Shown here: positions 9,701-20,547 of the stretch, piece by piece
How positions within the stretch are numbered: position 1 is the first letter of the stretch
Layout: each line of letters begins with the position of its first letter
Assembly (NCBI GenBank): GCA_023375675.1
Contig: JALQBC010000006.1
Coordinates: 1,302,001 to 1,366,000 of the forward strand
Length of the DNA stretch: 64,000 bases
From: Cytospora piceicola
Taxonomy: Eukaryota > Ascomycota > Sordariomycetes > Diaporthales > Cytosporaceae
Direction of reading: 5' to 3'
Position numbers and translations under genes: made by a program
The notes under the pieces: model-generated
The model's database searches: none
Seen by the model: the letters and a program-made list of their open reading frames with translations, nothing else
What the model was told of the DNA's origin: nothing

Positions 9701-12264
9701 ATTTTGAGGCTTGATGTCTCCATGAACGATATCTAGTCAGTCTCAAGTCAGAAATTATTCTCAACTGAGAGTGAATGAGGACAGGAAGTCATACTGTTAG
9801 AATGCATCGTGGAGATGGCGGAGCCGATTTGGGCGCAGAGATCGAGTCTGGCGGATAGGTCGTTTGTCTTACCACCCTCCGAAGCCATGTATTTCGCGAG
9901 ACTCCCATGCTGCGCCTTTTGCATGACCAGCACGGGCCAGACCCCGAGAGCTTGCTGACCGCCGCCCTCGACATCGAAAGTGATCGCTGTGATATCAACA
10001 ATGTGTCGGTGCTGCTTGACCTGGGGCTGACTCAGGATCACCAACTCGGAGATCAAGGCTGTGAACAATTTCTCGTTGCTCTGGAAGACGAATGATGTGG
10101 CAGAATCGGGCAAGACGTCTGGCTGCCTCGCCCCTCGGTGCGAGGCGAACCGCTTGAAGGCGAAACGCGATTTCGGATCCACCACGAGCTGTCTTACATC
10201 ACCCGTTGCCCCTTTGCCTAGCATATCGAGGCTGGCGTCCCACACTAAGGGCCAAGTATCAACGTTGTGGTACTGAGAAATAGCAAGAAAAGACAGGAAG
10301 TCGGCGTGAAAATCTGTGAGCAAGTTTCCTTCGGGCTTTTCCTCTCTCTCGTTTGCCCCGGTAGACGGCTCCGGCTGCCTATCTGGCGTGGCACTGTTAG
10401 AAACTCCAGGGATAGATCCCCGGGATGCAAGCGAAGCACCTTCTCGCATCTTCCCTCCTCTCTCATACTTCTGCTCCTGCCTCATAATCTGCTCCTGCCT
10501 CATGGCATTGGATAAAACCTCATGGAGGGGACTTCCCTCATCAGCGAACCAAATGGCCATGAGCCCATTCTTGTCCATTTCCATGCACTTGGCCCCCTTT
10601 TCCAGGAGTAAAGTGCCCACGTCGCCGTAATTTCCATCGACATGTTTTCCTCGGGCTGCAATATGGAGTGCTGTCCACCTCTGTGAGTCCACCTTGTTTG
10701 GATTGGCCCCATGTTCCAGTAGGATGCGAACTACCTCCTCAGAACCGTATCCAGCAGCGAAATGAAGTGGCGTCATGCCCTGTTTGTCAGGCAGACCCAC
10801 ATATTTCTCTCTATTCTCGGGAGACAGTCGTGTTAGAAGCATCTGCACTGCTTCCTTGTTTCCCCTTTTGGCTGCAAAATGAAGCGCTGTCTGGAGATTA
10901 TGGTCCTCAACTGTAACATCGGCCCTGCCCCTTTCCTTGTCCAGGAGCATTTCAACTACTTTCGCCCTTCCGCATCCAACTGCGGAGTGAAGAGCCGTAC
11001 GGCCCTCGATGTTCAGCAAGGTAGCAGTGGCTCCATGCTCTAGAAGAATATCAACTATCTCATCGTGGCCACCCCCAGCCGCACAGTGGAGCGCCGTCTG
11101 CTTGCTGTGGTCTTGAAGGTTGACGTCGGCGCCGCGCACTAGCAATAACTTCACGATTGACAAATGGCCACGTACCGAGGCCTGATGCAATGCTCCTATA
11201 CTCGACGGGGGCGTGTTTTTGTCGATCAGACGAGTCACCTCTTCAAGTGAACCGGCTTTGCACGCCTCGACCAAGCCTGCCTCTGAAGCTGAGTTTGTTG
11301 TAGGAATGTCGCCCGCACAGGTGCAAAGGTTAGGAGCCGAGCCGGTCGAGGACAAGGATGAAAGCTTGTCCAGCACTTGAAAAGCCTTAGGCCGCTTGTC
11401 CCTCTCTTTATGCAACATCGATTGACACAAAGATAGCATCCCGCGATCCCACTCCCCTACACTGCCCTCCGCCTCCCATTTGCGCAGCTGGGCCTCCATC
11501 CATTCGTGCAGCTGGTCAACTCTCTTGGCATAAGACGTCTCGTTGTTGATTGTTACCTTGGCCGCGAGCTTGTCAATTTCTACGAAACCGTGGGAACGGG
11601 CAAGGAGCAACTCGAGAAACACGGCGCCCAAGGAGAAGATATCGGCCGACTTCCCCCGACTGCTTCCATTCTCTACTTCCGGAGCGCAATGCGAACTCGT
11701 TCTTGCGCGGGCCCAGCTTGGCACTGTGGTAGAAAGTGTCTCTATAAGAAACATTTTCGAGATACCGAAGTCGGCCAGGAAAACCCTCTTATTGTCGACC
11801 AGTATGTTTCCGGGCTTGATGTCTCGATGGCGGATACCGATCCCATGGATGTATTCCACGACACTAGCCAAACAGCCGAACCACTGGCCCATCCACTCGA
11901 GGTCGCACTGTTTCCGTCTTTTGCCCGAGAGGAAGTCTTGGATGTTTCCCTTTGCACGACCCATAACGATGGCAAGCTGCGGGTTCGGGTTCTCAACTTC
12001 ATATGCGGCGATGAACTCGATGACATGGTGGTGCTTAGCGTTGCGAAGAATCTTGACTTCTTCTAGGAAGGCCTGTCTGACTGGGCCCATGGTAACTTGG
12101 TCAAGTTCGATGATTTTCTGAGCGAGCGGCCAGCCCTCGCCGCTGCTTTTCTTCTTAGCTCTCTTCACGGTGCATTGGCCACGCCCAACTGTATTTCCCA
12201 GGACATAGGGGGCGCTTTCCTGGTCCTTGAAGTGGTCGATGCCTCCAGAGTCGATCGTATCCAT
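6788..12264 (-). CDS. Giant kinase-ankyrin-kinase-TPR-UIM protein (5 exons)
   Basis: Five exons: 12264-9795, 9732-9267, 9209-8952, 8871-8811 and 8734-6788. The introns are 57-80 bp, all GT-AG, and every junction keeps frame, giving 1733 residues. Kinase 1 (~20-300) has the glycine loop GRGQ, Lys50, HRD 146-148, DFG 165-167 and APE 194-196, so it looks active. About seven ankyrin repeats follow (~330-575). Kinase 2 (~675-980) has Lys704, HGD 827-829, DFS 850-852 and an APE. Exon 5 starts with a Sel1-like repeat (AFCYTLGFGLQSDVNEAQKW), then many kinesin-light-chain-type TPRs (~1120-1670), then two ubiquitin-interacting motifs (ENEQLQLALELSLQ and DEILRRAIAMSL) at the extreme C-terminus. A signalling scaffold that binds ubiquitinated partners is inferred; no described family with this exact order is known to me. 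The main alternative is two adjacent genes, but the clean junctions argue for one. Confidence 0.8.
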
Positions 12265-13712
12265 GGCAAAGCAGTTCGTGAGGATTCAATATAAGTGATC
12301 AAGTTTGGCTCTGCGTGTATAGCATTCGACATTAGGGTCGGGATGGAATGGATGTATCAATAGCCAGAGGGCCCGCGGTCCATCAGTATAATAAGCATAA
12401 TTTTGCGAGGATCTCCCCCTCATTCCTGCCAGCACAGTCGTGGCTGAAGCCCCATGGACGATGCACGCTTTGGAATGGAGGGTGGCATGATCATTTGGCT
12501 AAAGCGGGGGATTTGACACGTCGTTTTTCCTGCATGCAAGACGAGTATTTTGCAGTATTACTGTTCAGAGAAACGATCGGAAAATGTCATGCCAGGGGCT
12601 AGGATATACGGCACCTGGCTACCACAGGCGGACGTCCACAGTATCAATATTTGATTCACTGCTCAAAACTTTACTCCCGAGGTTCGTACCAGCACTGCTC
12701 GCCCGCCAAGTGACCAGTATCGGAGACGGAGTTTTGGTGAACCAGTTGGTATACAGCCAGTGGAACTTGATGTAGCCCTCACTGCACTCATCCGGGCCCC
12801 ACTTCTTCCTGAAAGGCGCTTGACTGACGCAGTCCTGATATGTACAAGAAAAGCCAATACCTACGATATCCAATCGAGAAGGTCTTTTGAACGCCGCATT
12901 TTCAGCTTTACACGTTCAGATCCCTCATTGGCTGCGCATTGACGGACCGTCGTGTGATAAGCAGGTGCGAACCTTGCAGTAGGCACTTACTATATCGAGT
13001 ATGATGGATATTATGCCCTGTCGCTTATAAATGCCCTTATGTGCCTTTACCCTAGTCGTGTATATCCCGGGTTAAGCAGTGGTTTTCTAGGAACTGGGGT
13101 ACGGCCGTACCGGCCTCTCGCCGGACTCGCCCCTTTACTCCAGCCGGTCCTTTTTTTGAGAAAGAAGAATAGCGCATTCGAAGTTATACCACAGTACCTA
13201 GGGGTACCTAGGTAATCATATCTACCCACCCAATAGGTAGGTCGTTGCAAGAGCAGGGTAGAGGTACTTAGGTTGGCAGGGTGTAAGCGACAGGGTGTAA
13301 TGATCGCCGCACTCGTTTGCCCGCTTGGGATGATCCCTACTTAGGTACTTTGTATTACCATCCTAGGATCAAAACTTCCCCGTCAATACGTGAAACGCCG
13401 GGTAACACGGACTGCGCGCTGATGGGGAACGTTAAATTGTTCGCACAACGTAATTACAAAACGCATCAACTCGTATCCTACAGTAGTATGCGCAGTACAT
13501 ATAGTGGGGACACGGCTACATACCCTAGGTAGTTACTCCAAGCCGAGGTGTCTTGGTAGTCAGTATATGTACAATTGACAGGTCCGGTTACCATGCAATC
13601 TTATCGGATATCTTAACTGACTCACTTACCTCACTCGTTTGCCCCTGATCTCTCTAACTGTGTCTCAGTCTCCAACTTTCGCTCTCTCCTGCGTGCAGCT
13701 ATAGCTTCAGAC
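12265..13712. other. Intergenic region between divergent genes
   Basis: Upstream of both the giant kinase gene and the protease gene. It contains CCTAGG-centred palindromes (13195-13214, 13521-13531) and a pyrimidine-rich tract (~13620-13690) just before the protease ATG, a common fungal core-promoter feature. No gene was seen. Confidence 0.5.
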
Positions 13713-14939
13713 ATGCGACACGCACTACTCCTTGGGGGCGCTGCTCTTGCGTCCGCCGCGTACACACCCAGACAGGCAGACTTTTCGGCCAAGCTAAATC
13801 CGCGAAGCGCTCAACCAAAGCATCTTGATCTCAAGAGGGACGCAGCCTCCGCTTCATCCATCAACATCTCATCGGTGGAGCAGCTTGTCTATGATATCGA
13901 CGTCGAGCTGGGCAATCAGCAGGTGAAACTGCTGGTCGACTCGGGCAGTTTCTCGCTATGGACCGCCACGCCTGACTACCGCTGCACAGATGGCTACTGG
14001 AACTACACGAGCGCGACTTGTGGTGTGGTCGGGACTTACGACCCCGCGAAGGACCCGGACGCCGTTGCATATGATGGAACCGCTGTGACCTACTCTGAAT
14101 CGTACGGTTCAGGTTTCGCCGCGGGCGCAGCGTATAATACCACTGTCACCATAGCCGGTCTCACGGTCGAGAACTATCCCATCGGCTACGCCGACGAACT
14201 AGACTTCTCCGGCGGTGATAACGAGGTAACCGGTATCATCGGCCTCGGATTCGGCGAAGCGACCGGCTTCTACCTCAATGACCCCTGGACCGCCCAGGCC
14301 CCGGCTGGGCTGTTCCAAAGGCTGAAGGAGCAGCTGGGCGCATGGCAGTTCGCCATCACGTACGGCGAGGGCATCGCGAACGGGCCCTCGAGCACCTCCA
14401 ACACCGGCGCGCTTTCCCTCGGTGGCATCGCCGCCGGCATGTACCCGGGCGATATCGATACCGCAGACTTCGTGACCCTGAACATTTCGGACTACTTCAA
14501 GAAGGAGGGCTACTCCTACTGGGGAGGCTACCTCGACGGCTGGACGTACCCGAACGACACCGCCTCCGGCTACGCGACGCCGTTTTCCACCCAAGCCCTC
14601 GTGGACTCGGGCACCGCGTACATGAAGGTGGACCGCGACAGCACGACGATCTACAACGCACTGTGGACCGGCGGCTCGACCCTGTCGGACGGCTACTATG
14701 TGATCGACTGCAACGCCACTGCGCCCGACTTCAGCATCCTCATCGCCGGCCAGACGCGCAACATCTCGTCGAATGACCTTGTTTACAGGCTTGCCGACGG
14801 CACGTGCAGGTCCTCGATCACGGAGGCCATCAATACGCCACAGTTCATCCTGGGCGCCCCGTTCTTCAAGAGTAACCTTGTGGTTTTCGACGGAGATGCG
14901 GAGGCGATCCATATTGCGCAGAAGCCGAGGGCTGTGTAG
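13713..14939 (+). CDS. Secreted pepsin-like aspartic protease (family A1)
   Basis: A single-exon frame of 408 residues starting at ATG 13713. MRHALLLGGAALASAA is a signal peptide; a propeptide of ~40 residues ending near LKRDA follows. The catalytic aspartates sit in LLVDSGSFSLW (Asp76) and ALVDSGTAYM (Asp298). Both are DSG where many pepsins have DTG, a tolerated variant that is also common in fungal enzymes. IIGLGFGE and LGAPFFKSNLVVFD are the usual structural motifs around the flap and the C-terminal lobe. Several N-glycosylation sequons are present. The protein has no C-terminal hydrophobic anchor, so it should be free in the medium, cleaving peptide bonds at acidic pH. The flanking signalling genes share no obvious pathway with it. 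Confidence 0.93.
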   Translation: MRHALLLGGAALASAAYTPRQADFSAKLNPRSAQPKHLDLKRDAASASSINISSVEQLVYDIDVELGNQQVKLLVDSGSFSLWTATPDYRCTDGYWNYTSATCGVVGTYDPAKDPDAVAYDGTAVTYSESYGSGFAAGAAYNTTVTIAGLTVENYPIGYADELDFSGGDNEVTGIIGLGFGEATGFYLNDPWTAQAPAGLFQRLKEQLGAWQFAITYGEGIANGPSSTSNTGALSLGGIAAGMYPGDIDTADFVTLNISDYFKKEGYSYWGGYLDGWTYPNDTASGYATPFSTQALVDSGTAYMKVDRDSTTIYNALWTGGSTLSDGYYVIDCNATAPDFSILIAGQTRNISSNDLVYRLADGTCRSSITEAINTPQFILGAPFFKSNLVVFDGDAEAIHIAQKPRAV

Positions 14940-16683
14940 GTAGATGTACGACTGTGCGTGTCTTACATGAAGTTGGAACATATGATTACGCCGGCTCATT
15001 CGAGATCTCGCTTGATGGTGGCTAGCATTGGGCAGCGAAGGCCTGTCTTTGTAATTACGGGAACACCTCAAGAAGTAGCGATCATTACATGCTACATCTG
15101 GGACGCACTTGGGGGGTGGTGTCGCCATACTCAGCAAACTGTAATTAATATGCCACGGTAGCAATCAATTCCAGTGACGGCTGATATCGAAACTTCAACT
15201 TGGCCGTGGACCGCCTCACCAAGACCACGAAGCACTTGCTTCAAACTTTCCGAGTCGTTTCTAGAGCCCGGGGCAGAGCCTTTATACTTGTGCAGCTTGA
15301 TTCTCTTATCTTTTTCCATGTCCGTGGACCATAGAAGGCGGGTTCGATCAATTAATAGCGTACATAATCGTTGGGATTTTCCAGAATAGACAGGATGATG
15401 ATGAGGAGGAGGAGGGGCAGTAGCAGGGACAGGAAGAAGGGCGCATCACCGGACATCGTTCACGATTTCTTGGCCCGACCAGATAATTGTCTATCTGCGA
15501 CGAAGTCCGGTATTGGAACTTGGACGTTACGTCCACGGACTACGGACACTAATACGTCCGGGATCTGACTGTTATGGAGCCCAAGGTCTCTAGTGAGGTG
15601 TTTCAGCAATTCATCTACTTTTGGGGCGTCAGCGGCAACAAATTCTTATGTCTTTCTTAAGCAATGGGAAGTTGTGTATACTAAGCACCTCCACCGAGAA
15701 CCATATCGCAACGCAATAGATATCTGTGGGGAATAATATGGTCAAAACAAGGTCCAGAGCTACCTTTGCTTCTCCTCATCTCCATCCTCTTCCAGCATTG
15801 TATGCATTTGGGTTATTTTCGACAATGTCTGACCAGACCAACAACTGTCCACTATGTCCGGTCTGATCAAACAAGCCATATCTCGACTAATTTGGTTTCC
15901 ATTGATCAGTTTAGTATATAGCTAGGATCATATATCAGTCGTACTATTTGTGCATACAACAAGGCCCTCGCCTTTCTAAGCATCTAATTGAAACTTATAG
16001 TTATAGTAGCATCTAAATTCTTACTATCCGGATGCCTATTGTCTGTGTTCTCAAAGGCTCCAGAAGCACGGTCCTTCGCGTGGCCTTCGTACAGCTATGA
16101 CAACTGCTGCCATAGATAGCATAGATGGTCGCTGGGACTTGATAAACTTCATGGATGCCATGCTGCATTCTTGCGACCACACATCTTTGCGGATAGTGAT
16201 AGACGCCGTTAGAACGGACGTCAAGTGAACCATGATAAGTATACATATTTATTTCCCAATCGACCCAGCATACGCGGATGATGGGCCCGTGAACCCCCCC
16301 CCCCCCCGCGAGCTCAATAAGACGCAGTGATGGACCCAAGTTCGCTATCAGGGTCATAAAGCTTATGATAAGGGTCATGCTTGCCCGAACGACGAAGCAT
16401 GCATTGACCGAAGCTGAATTCTGTATCATTCTAGGTCCTTTGATATTTAGGTTGGAAGTAATTTACAATGTCGTCCCAAGGACGTTGAAATCAAAAGGTT
16501 TATGACGACTGTTAATTATCGTAAGAGAAGACTATTTAATGTTTTAGAAACATCCTCGAGACTGTAATACTCTGAGGTAGAGTTAATAACGAAGTTATCA
16601 TTTTGTTACGTTAGCGCATCACAGCTTGCAGCTTCGACTACTACCACTAATTCTACATAGACACTGTATACTCTTCTCTGACT
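14940..16683. other. Intergenic, 1.7 kb
   Basis: Contains short purine-rich (GATGAG)n-like sequence near 15396-15420 and a C14-type homopolymer near 16296-16309. No supported gene was seen. Confidence 0.5.
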
Positions 16684-19626
16684 TCAGCTCCTCGATAAAA
16701 CCGCAGCAATTGTTTCCCACACAGTGCTTTTCTTGTGTGGTACAGCATTCATGATAAATGCACATCGCTCTGGTCCGAATAGCTCCTTTATTAGATCTTC
16801 CAACTTCACTTGTACGACCCTCGGGCCTGGCGTTGGGCCCTGTATCCTCCTATCATACCAGAGGTGACCCTCAGGCTGGCGTCTCGTGTTGGGAACCCTG
16901 GAAACACGTATAGTAGGGGGGCCCACGTCTTTCGATAACGTCACGTCAGGATCCGCCCCGGCCTGCAGCAGGCTTCTTGATGTCGATAATGCAGGTGTCA
17001 TTTGCCAGTCCTGGGTTATCTTTCAAATGCTGAAGAAATCTGGTCCAAATTGTGGAGTCCTGGAACTTCTTGTTGGGGTTCGCCTTAGCCTTCAGCAATA
17101 TGGTCACCATCTCCGCAGATTGCGAAACCTCATAGCCATACTGATCGTCAGCAAGAAGCGCGTGATCCAAGAGCGGCCTCTGACGAGTTCTCATCAGCCT
17201 TGGACGGTTGGTGATCTGTTTCTTGACAAAATGGCGGAGATCCCACTCCACGGCAAATCCGACGAATTTTGCATTCTTTCTCCTCCACATCCACCACGTG
17301 GATTTGAGCAGCGCGGCTTCCGTATCCTCGAGAATCTTGGAGCATTGAGTAGCCAGCTCGGCACTCGGTTGGTGAGATTCCACCTCGTGAGAGTGATAGA
17401 ATAGCAGGTTAACCAAAGAAACGAAATACACCTCCAGGTCCGAGTGTATTCGTGCCGGTAGGGCAACACGACTCAACGCTTGTCCTGCCCTGTGCGCGGC
17501 GTCGTCCAGGTGACTCTCCAGGATATTTCTAGCAATTCGCTCATCCTTTGCCGCCAGTTGGACCACCAGCCCTATTGCTTCGCACAACGCAAAATTCACA
17601 TTGAACCCCTCCTCGAACTGCTCCCCGAATAATTGTTGCATGTTCACAATCAAGAAATCCCGGACCGTGCGATGGAGAAATACCACTCTGTATTTCATCC
17701 AAGGGTACAAAGCACCAGGATTCTCGGAAGCTTCAAGTAGCCCCTTGCAGCGCGCGTCCAGACGGATCTTCATGGTCTCATTCATCTTCCCGTAAGTTTC
17801 TAGAGTAACTTGGCTGGTATACGGGGGATGTCGCCCCTGTAGATCATCGACAATGGAGTAATAAGCTAATAGCGGCGGTTCAGGCGACGCAATTGCGATC
17901 TGAAAGGCCTTCACTGTCTGTGACTGTAGGTACGCGTCGTCTACCTGGCCGATCATGTGCCGAAAGAAGTCCTCCAGTTTCCGAGGAAGACATTCCAGGC
18001 GTTCCCACAAACCTGAGATGAGATCCCTTTCGCGGATGCCATCAAAAAGTGACCTCACAACCAGGAACACCCAGAGGAAGACTCCCTCGGCCCTGTTCAT
18101 CACCTCCTCGATGAGATCCAAAGCCTGAGAATCCTGTGCGGCCATGGCCCGAAATGACGGATCTTTCATGAATCGGTCAGTTGTGTAAGACCGGATGTCG
18201 CCCCTCGTTAAGTCCTGGATTCTGATTGTTTGCTCTATGGGCTCGCCGAACGCTTCTCGAAATGGCCGCCATGGTCTGCTGGAGAGGCATATCTTCACAT
18301 CTGGTAGTGACAACAATTCTTGCAATGTCTCTATAAGCTGACTGTGATGACCGCCATATTCATCCAGTCCGTCAATAAAAAGACAAAAACGGTAGGGTAG
18401 GCGCTGTGTCGTTAACCTCTGGAACACGCTGAAGAGTTCCTCGTTGGTCCAGCAGTCGATGTTGCTTACGTCGGGTACAGCCATGTCTTCAGGCTGCACC
18501 TCAACGATTAGATCTGGACATTTGCTCAAGATTTCAAATAATAGGGACCTGAGCAACCCCTCTTGAGATTTCTCGAGAAGGGTCCCCGAATGCCAGAAAA
18601 AGAACTTCGCCGTTATCAGGGTTTTGTTCTCGCTTGACGCCCAAGTCGACAAGTACTCCTCCGTTTTGGGGTGTCCACAGATAAACTTCATAAGTGTCGA
18701 TTTTCCGGACCCAGCTTTGCCCTCTACCCAAAAATGTCCGCTACCATTCAGTAACCAGTCTTTGAAGCCGATATGCATATAGCCATGTTCAGCAGACGCA
18801 GTGCCCTCAAAAATCCACTCGAAAGTTTGGTGGTGGGCAGAAGCGACGTCGACCCACCTCCGCCTGATTCCATCAAACTTCAAGCTCTTCAGGAATCTCT
18901 GCTCTTCTGTGATCTGTCTGGACATGACAGCAGTCCTGGTCATTTCTGGGGGCAGTAACCTGAGTTTCTCGGCCCACACCCGCTGGGGCGTCTTGTTGTC
19001 GAGGCCCCGGAGAGACTCTAATAGTAGATTCTTGAATTCCAATGTTACGTTATTTCGATCGAGGTCGATCCGCCGGTTGGTTTCCTCCAGGCTGTGGAAG
19101 GCTTGGAGCAGCTGTGACTGCTGTTGACTATCATCCGCTCACAAGTTTGATCAGCACCATTCCAAATATAATGTTCCAAAGTTACACCTAGTTCGCCGTG
19201 GAGACTCACAGGACAAGCTTTTGCATTTGAAGTCCAAGCCGCAACTGCACACTGTCCACGCGACGCTCTAGGTCCTGGATCTGCCCCTTTCTTCAATAGA
19301 GTCTTGAGAGCGAGGGCGAAACTAGCCCAGTATCCGTCCTTGTCTGGTTTGGTGCGAGTGAGCCGCTCCACAAGGGATTGCAACTCCTTCGCAACTCCAT
19401 CGCATTGACTTGCAACGTCTTTGAGGCCCAGAGACTGGAGTTGTGCGGCAGTGAAGCTTTTGCTTAAAGTCGAGAGTTGGGCTGAGATCTCCGCTAGGCT
19501 GGTAACACCTTTTGACGACCCGCTGGCGGAATGACTGATCTCGCGGGATTCCTTGAACAGCTTCGTCGCAAAGTCGAGGAACTGGATGACATTGCCAGCA
19601 ATACTGAGAGCAGACAGCGGATCCAT
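16684..19626 (-). pseudogene. NACHT-type STAND (NLR-like) receptor with two frame breaks
   Basis: The start ATG at 19626 begins MDPLSALSIAGNVIQF, the hallmark of the fungal STAND N-terminal domain. Exon 1 runs 19626-19210, an 82-bp GT-AG intron lies at 19128-19209, and exon 2 starts at 19127. NACHT: P-loop GKAGSGKST (~18,720) and Walker B FCLFIDGLDEYGG; a degenerate ankyrin region follows (VTILLKAKANPNKK). Two single-base frame breaks are needed to read the family sequence through. One is at the C4 run 19284-19287, where the downstream frame resumes as IQDLERRVDSVQLRL and splices in phase. The other is near 16985-17010, where the ankyrin frame resumes as SLLQAGADPD and stops at 16684. The gene may be a recent pseudogene, or intact with assembly indels. 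The role inferred from the family is ligand-triggered oligomerisation in non-self recognition or cell death. Confidence 0.75.
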
Positions 19627-20547
19627 CGAAGTCAGACAGCTCTGGCGCTCGGAGGTCTTCAAATTCGTGTCGCTTGACAGGAAACCGAGTTGGGCTTGCA
19701 ATGATCGTGAGCCTACGGGCGTACGTTGAGTGTGTAATGAAGCGAAGAGGCTCCCACGGCTGGGAGAAGCTTGGAAGTGCGGGGACGCGCTGGAGGGTCG
19801 CTACAAACCACACATACACGTACTTACATAATGCATGCGTACAGGGCCACTCGAGCTTATCAAGCCCGTGGCTGAGCTACAGTGCATATAGGAACTCTTT
19901 GCCGATGCCGACTGCATGCTGTACGACCGCGACAGTGGCGTGAGTGGTCAGAGTGGATGTATCAAAAGGCCCCTGGTAGCTCTACTATAGGCTGGACGGA
20001 AGGGCATGGGCCGGTCCAACGCTGGCCGGCCAGCTTGAGGTCACAAATGACAGCAGAATTCAAGGGGCTTCGTCAAGATGGTTCTGTAACTCAAAGGTTT
20101 GTGCCGTGGAGTCGTCCATTTGCATGGACGTTGAAACAAAGTTGGTCGAGTCCCACAATTGATTCACATCGGGATCCGGAAACACCGAAAGGCCGCCTCG
20201 ATCCGCTGGGCTGCAGCTGCGAGATTATTCGTCAGCTGGCGCAGTAGCACGGCGTCTTCAACGACTTGAGGGTCGCCGGCGCAGTGCTACCCGAATCTCA
20301 CCTCTGTTAAAGTGACGCCCCGCCCCCTTTTGATACGAGCACTATCCTGGGACCGCATGATGACGGCTGCTGTCTGTGTACAAAACTTATATCATATAGC
20401 TCCATAAGTGACTCCCTTTCCTTATCCGGTGCCGGTCGTTTGACGTTGGAATCGTGCTTCTATGTACTGGGGGCGGCGACGATTTCCAGACAAGGGACAC
20501 ATCAAACCCATCGCTACGTTGCCTGCTTCTTTTTCTTCACCGCAAAC
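19627..20547. other. Intergenic between divergent NLR and regulator genes
   Basis: About 0.9 kb serving as upstream sequence for both genes. No supported coding sequence was seen. Confidence 0.5.

Noticed and set aside
14199..15164. 321-codon antisense frame over the aspartic protease
   Set aside because: Mirror of a GC-rich coding sequence; low-complexity Val/Gly/Arg-rich content and no domain.
16013..16429. 138-codon frame on - in the gap after the protease
   Set aside because: Includes a translated C-homopolymer and no domain; treated as chance.
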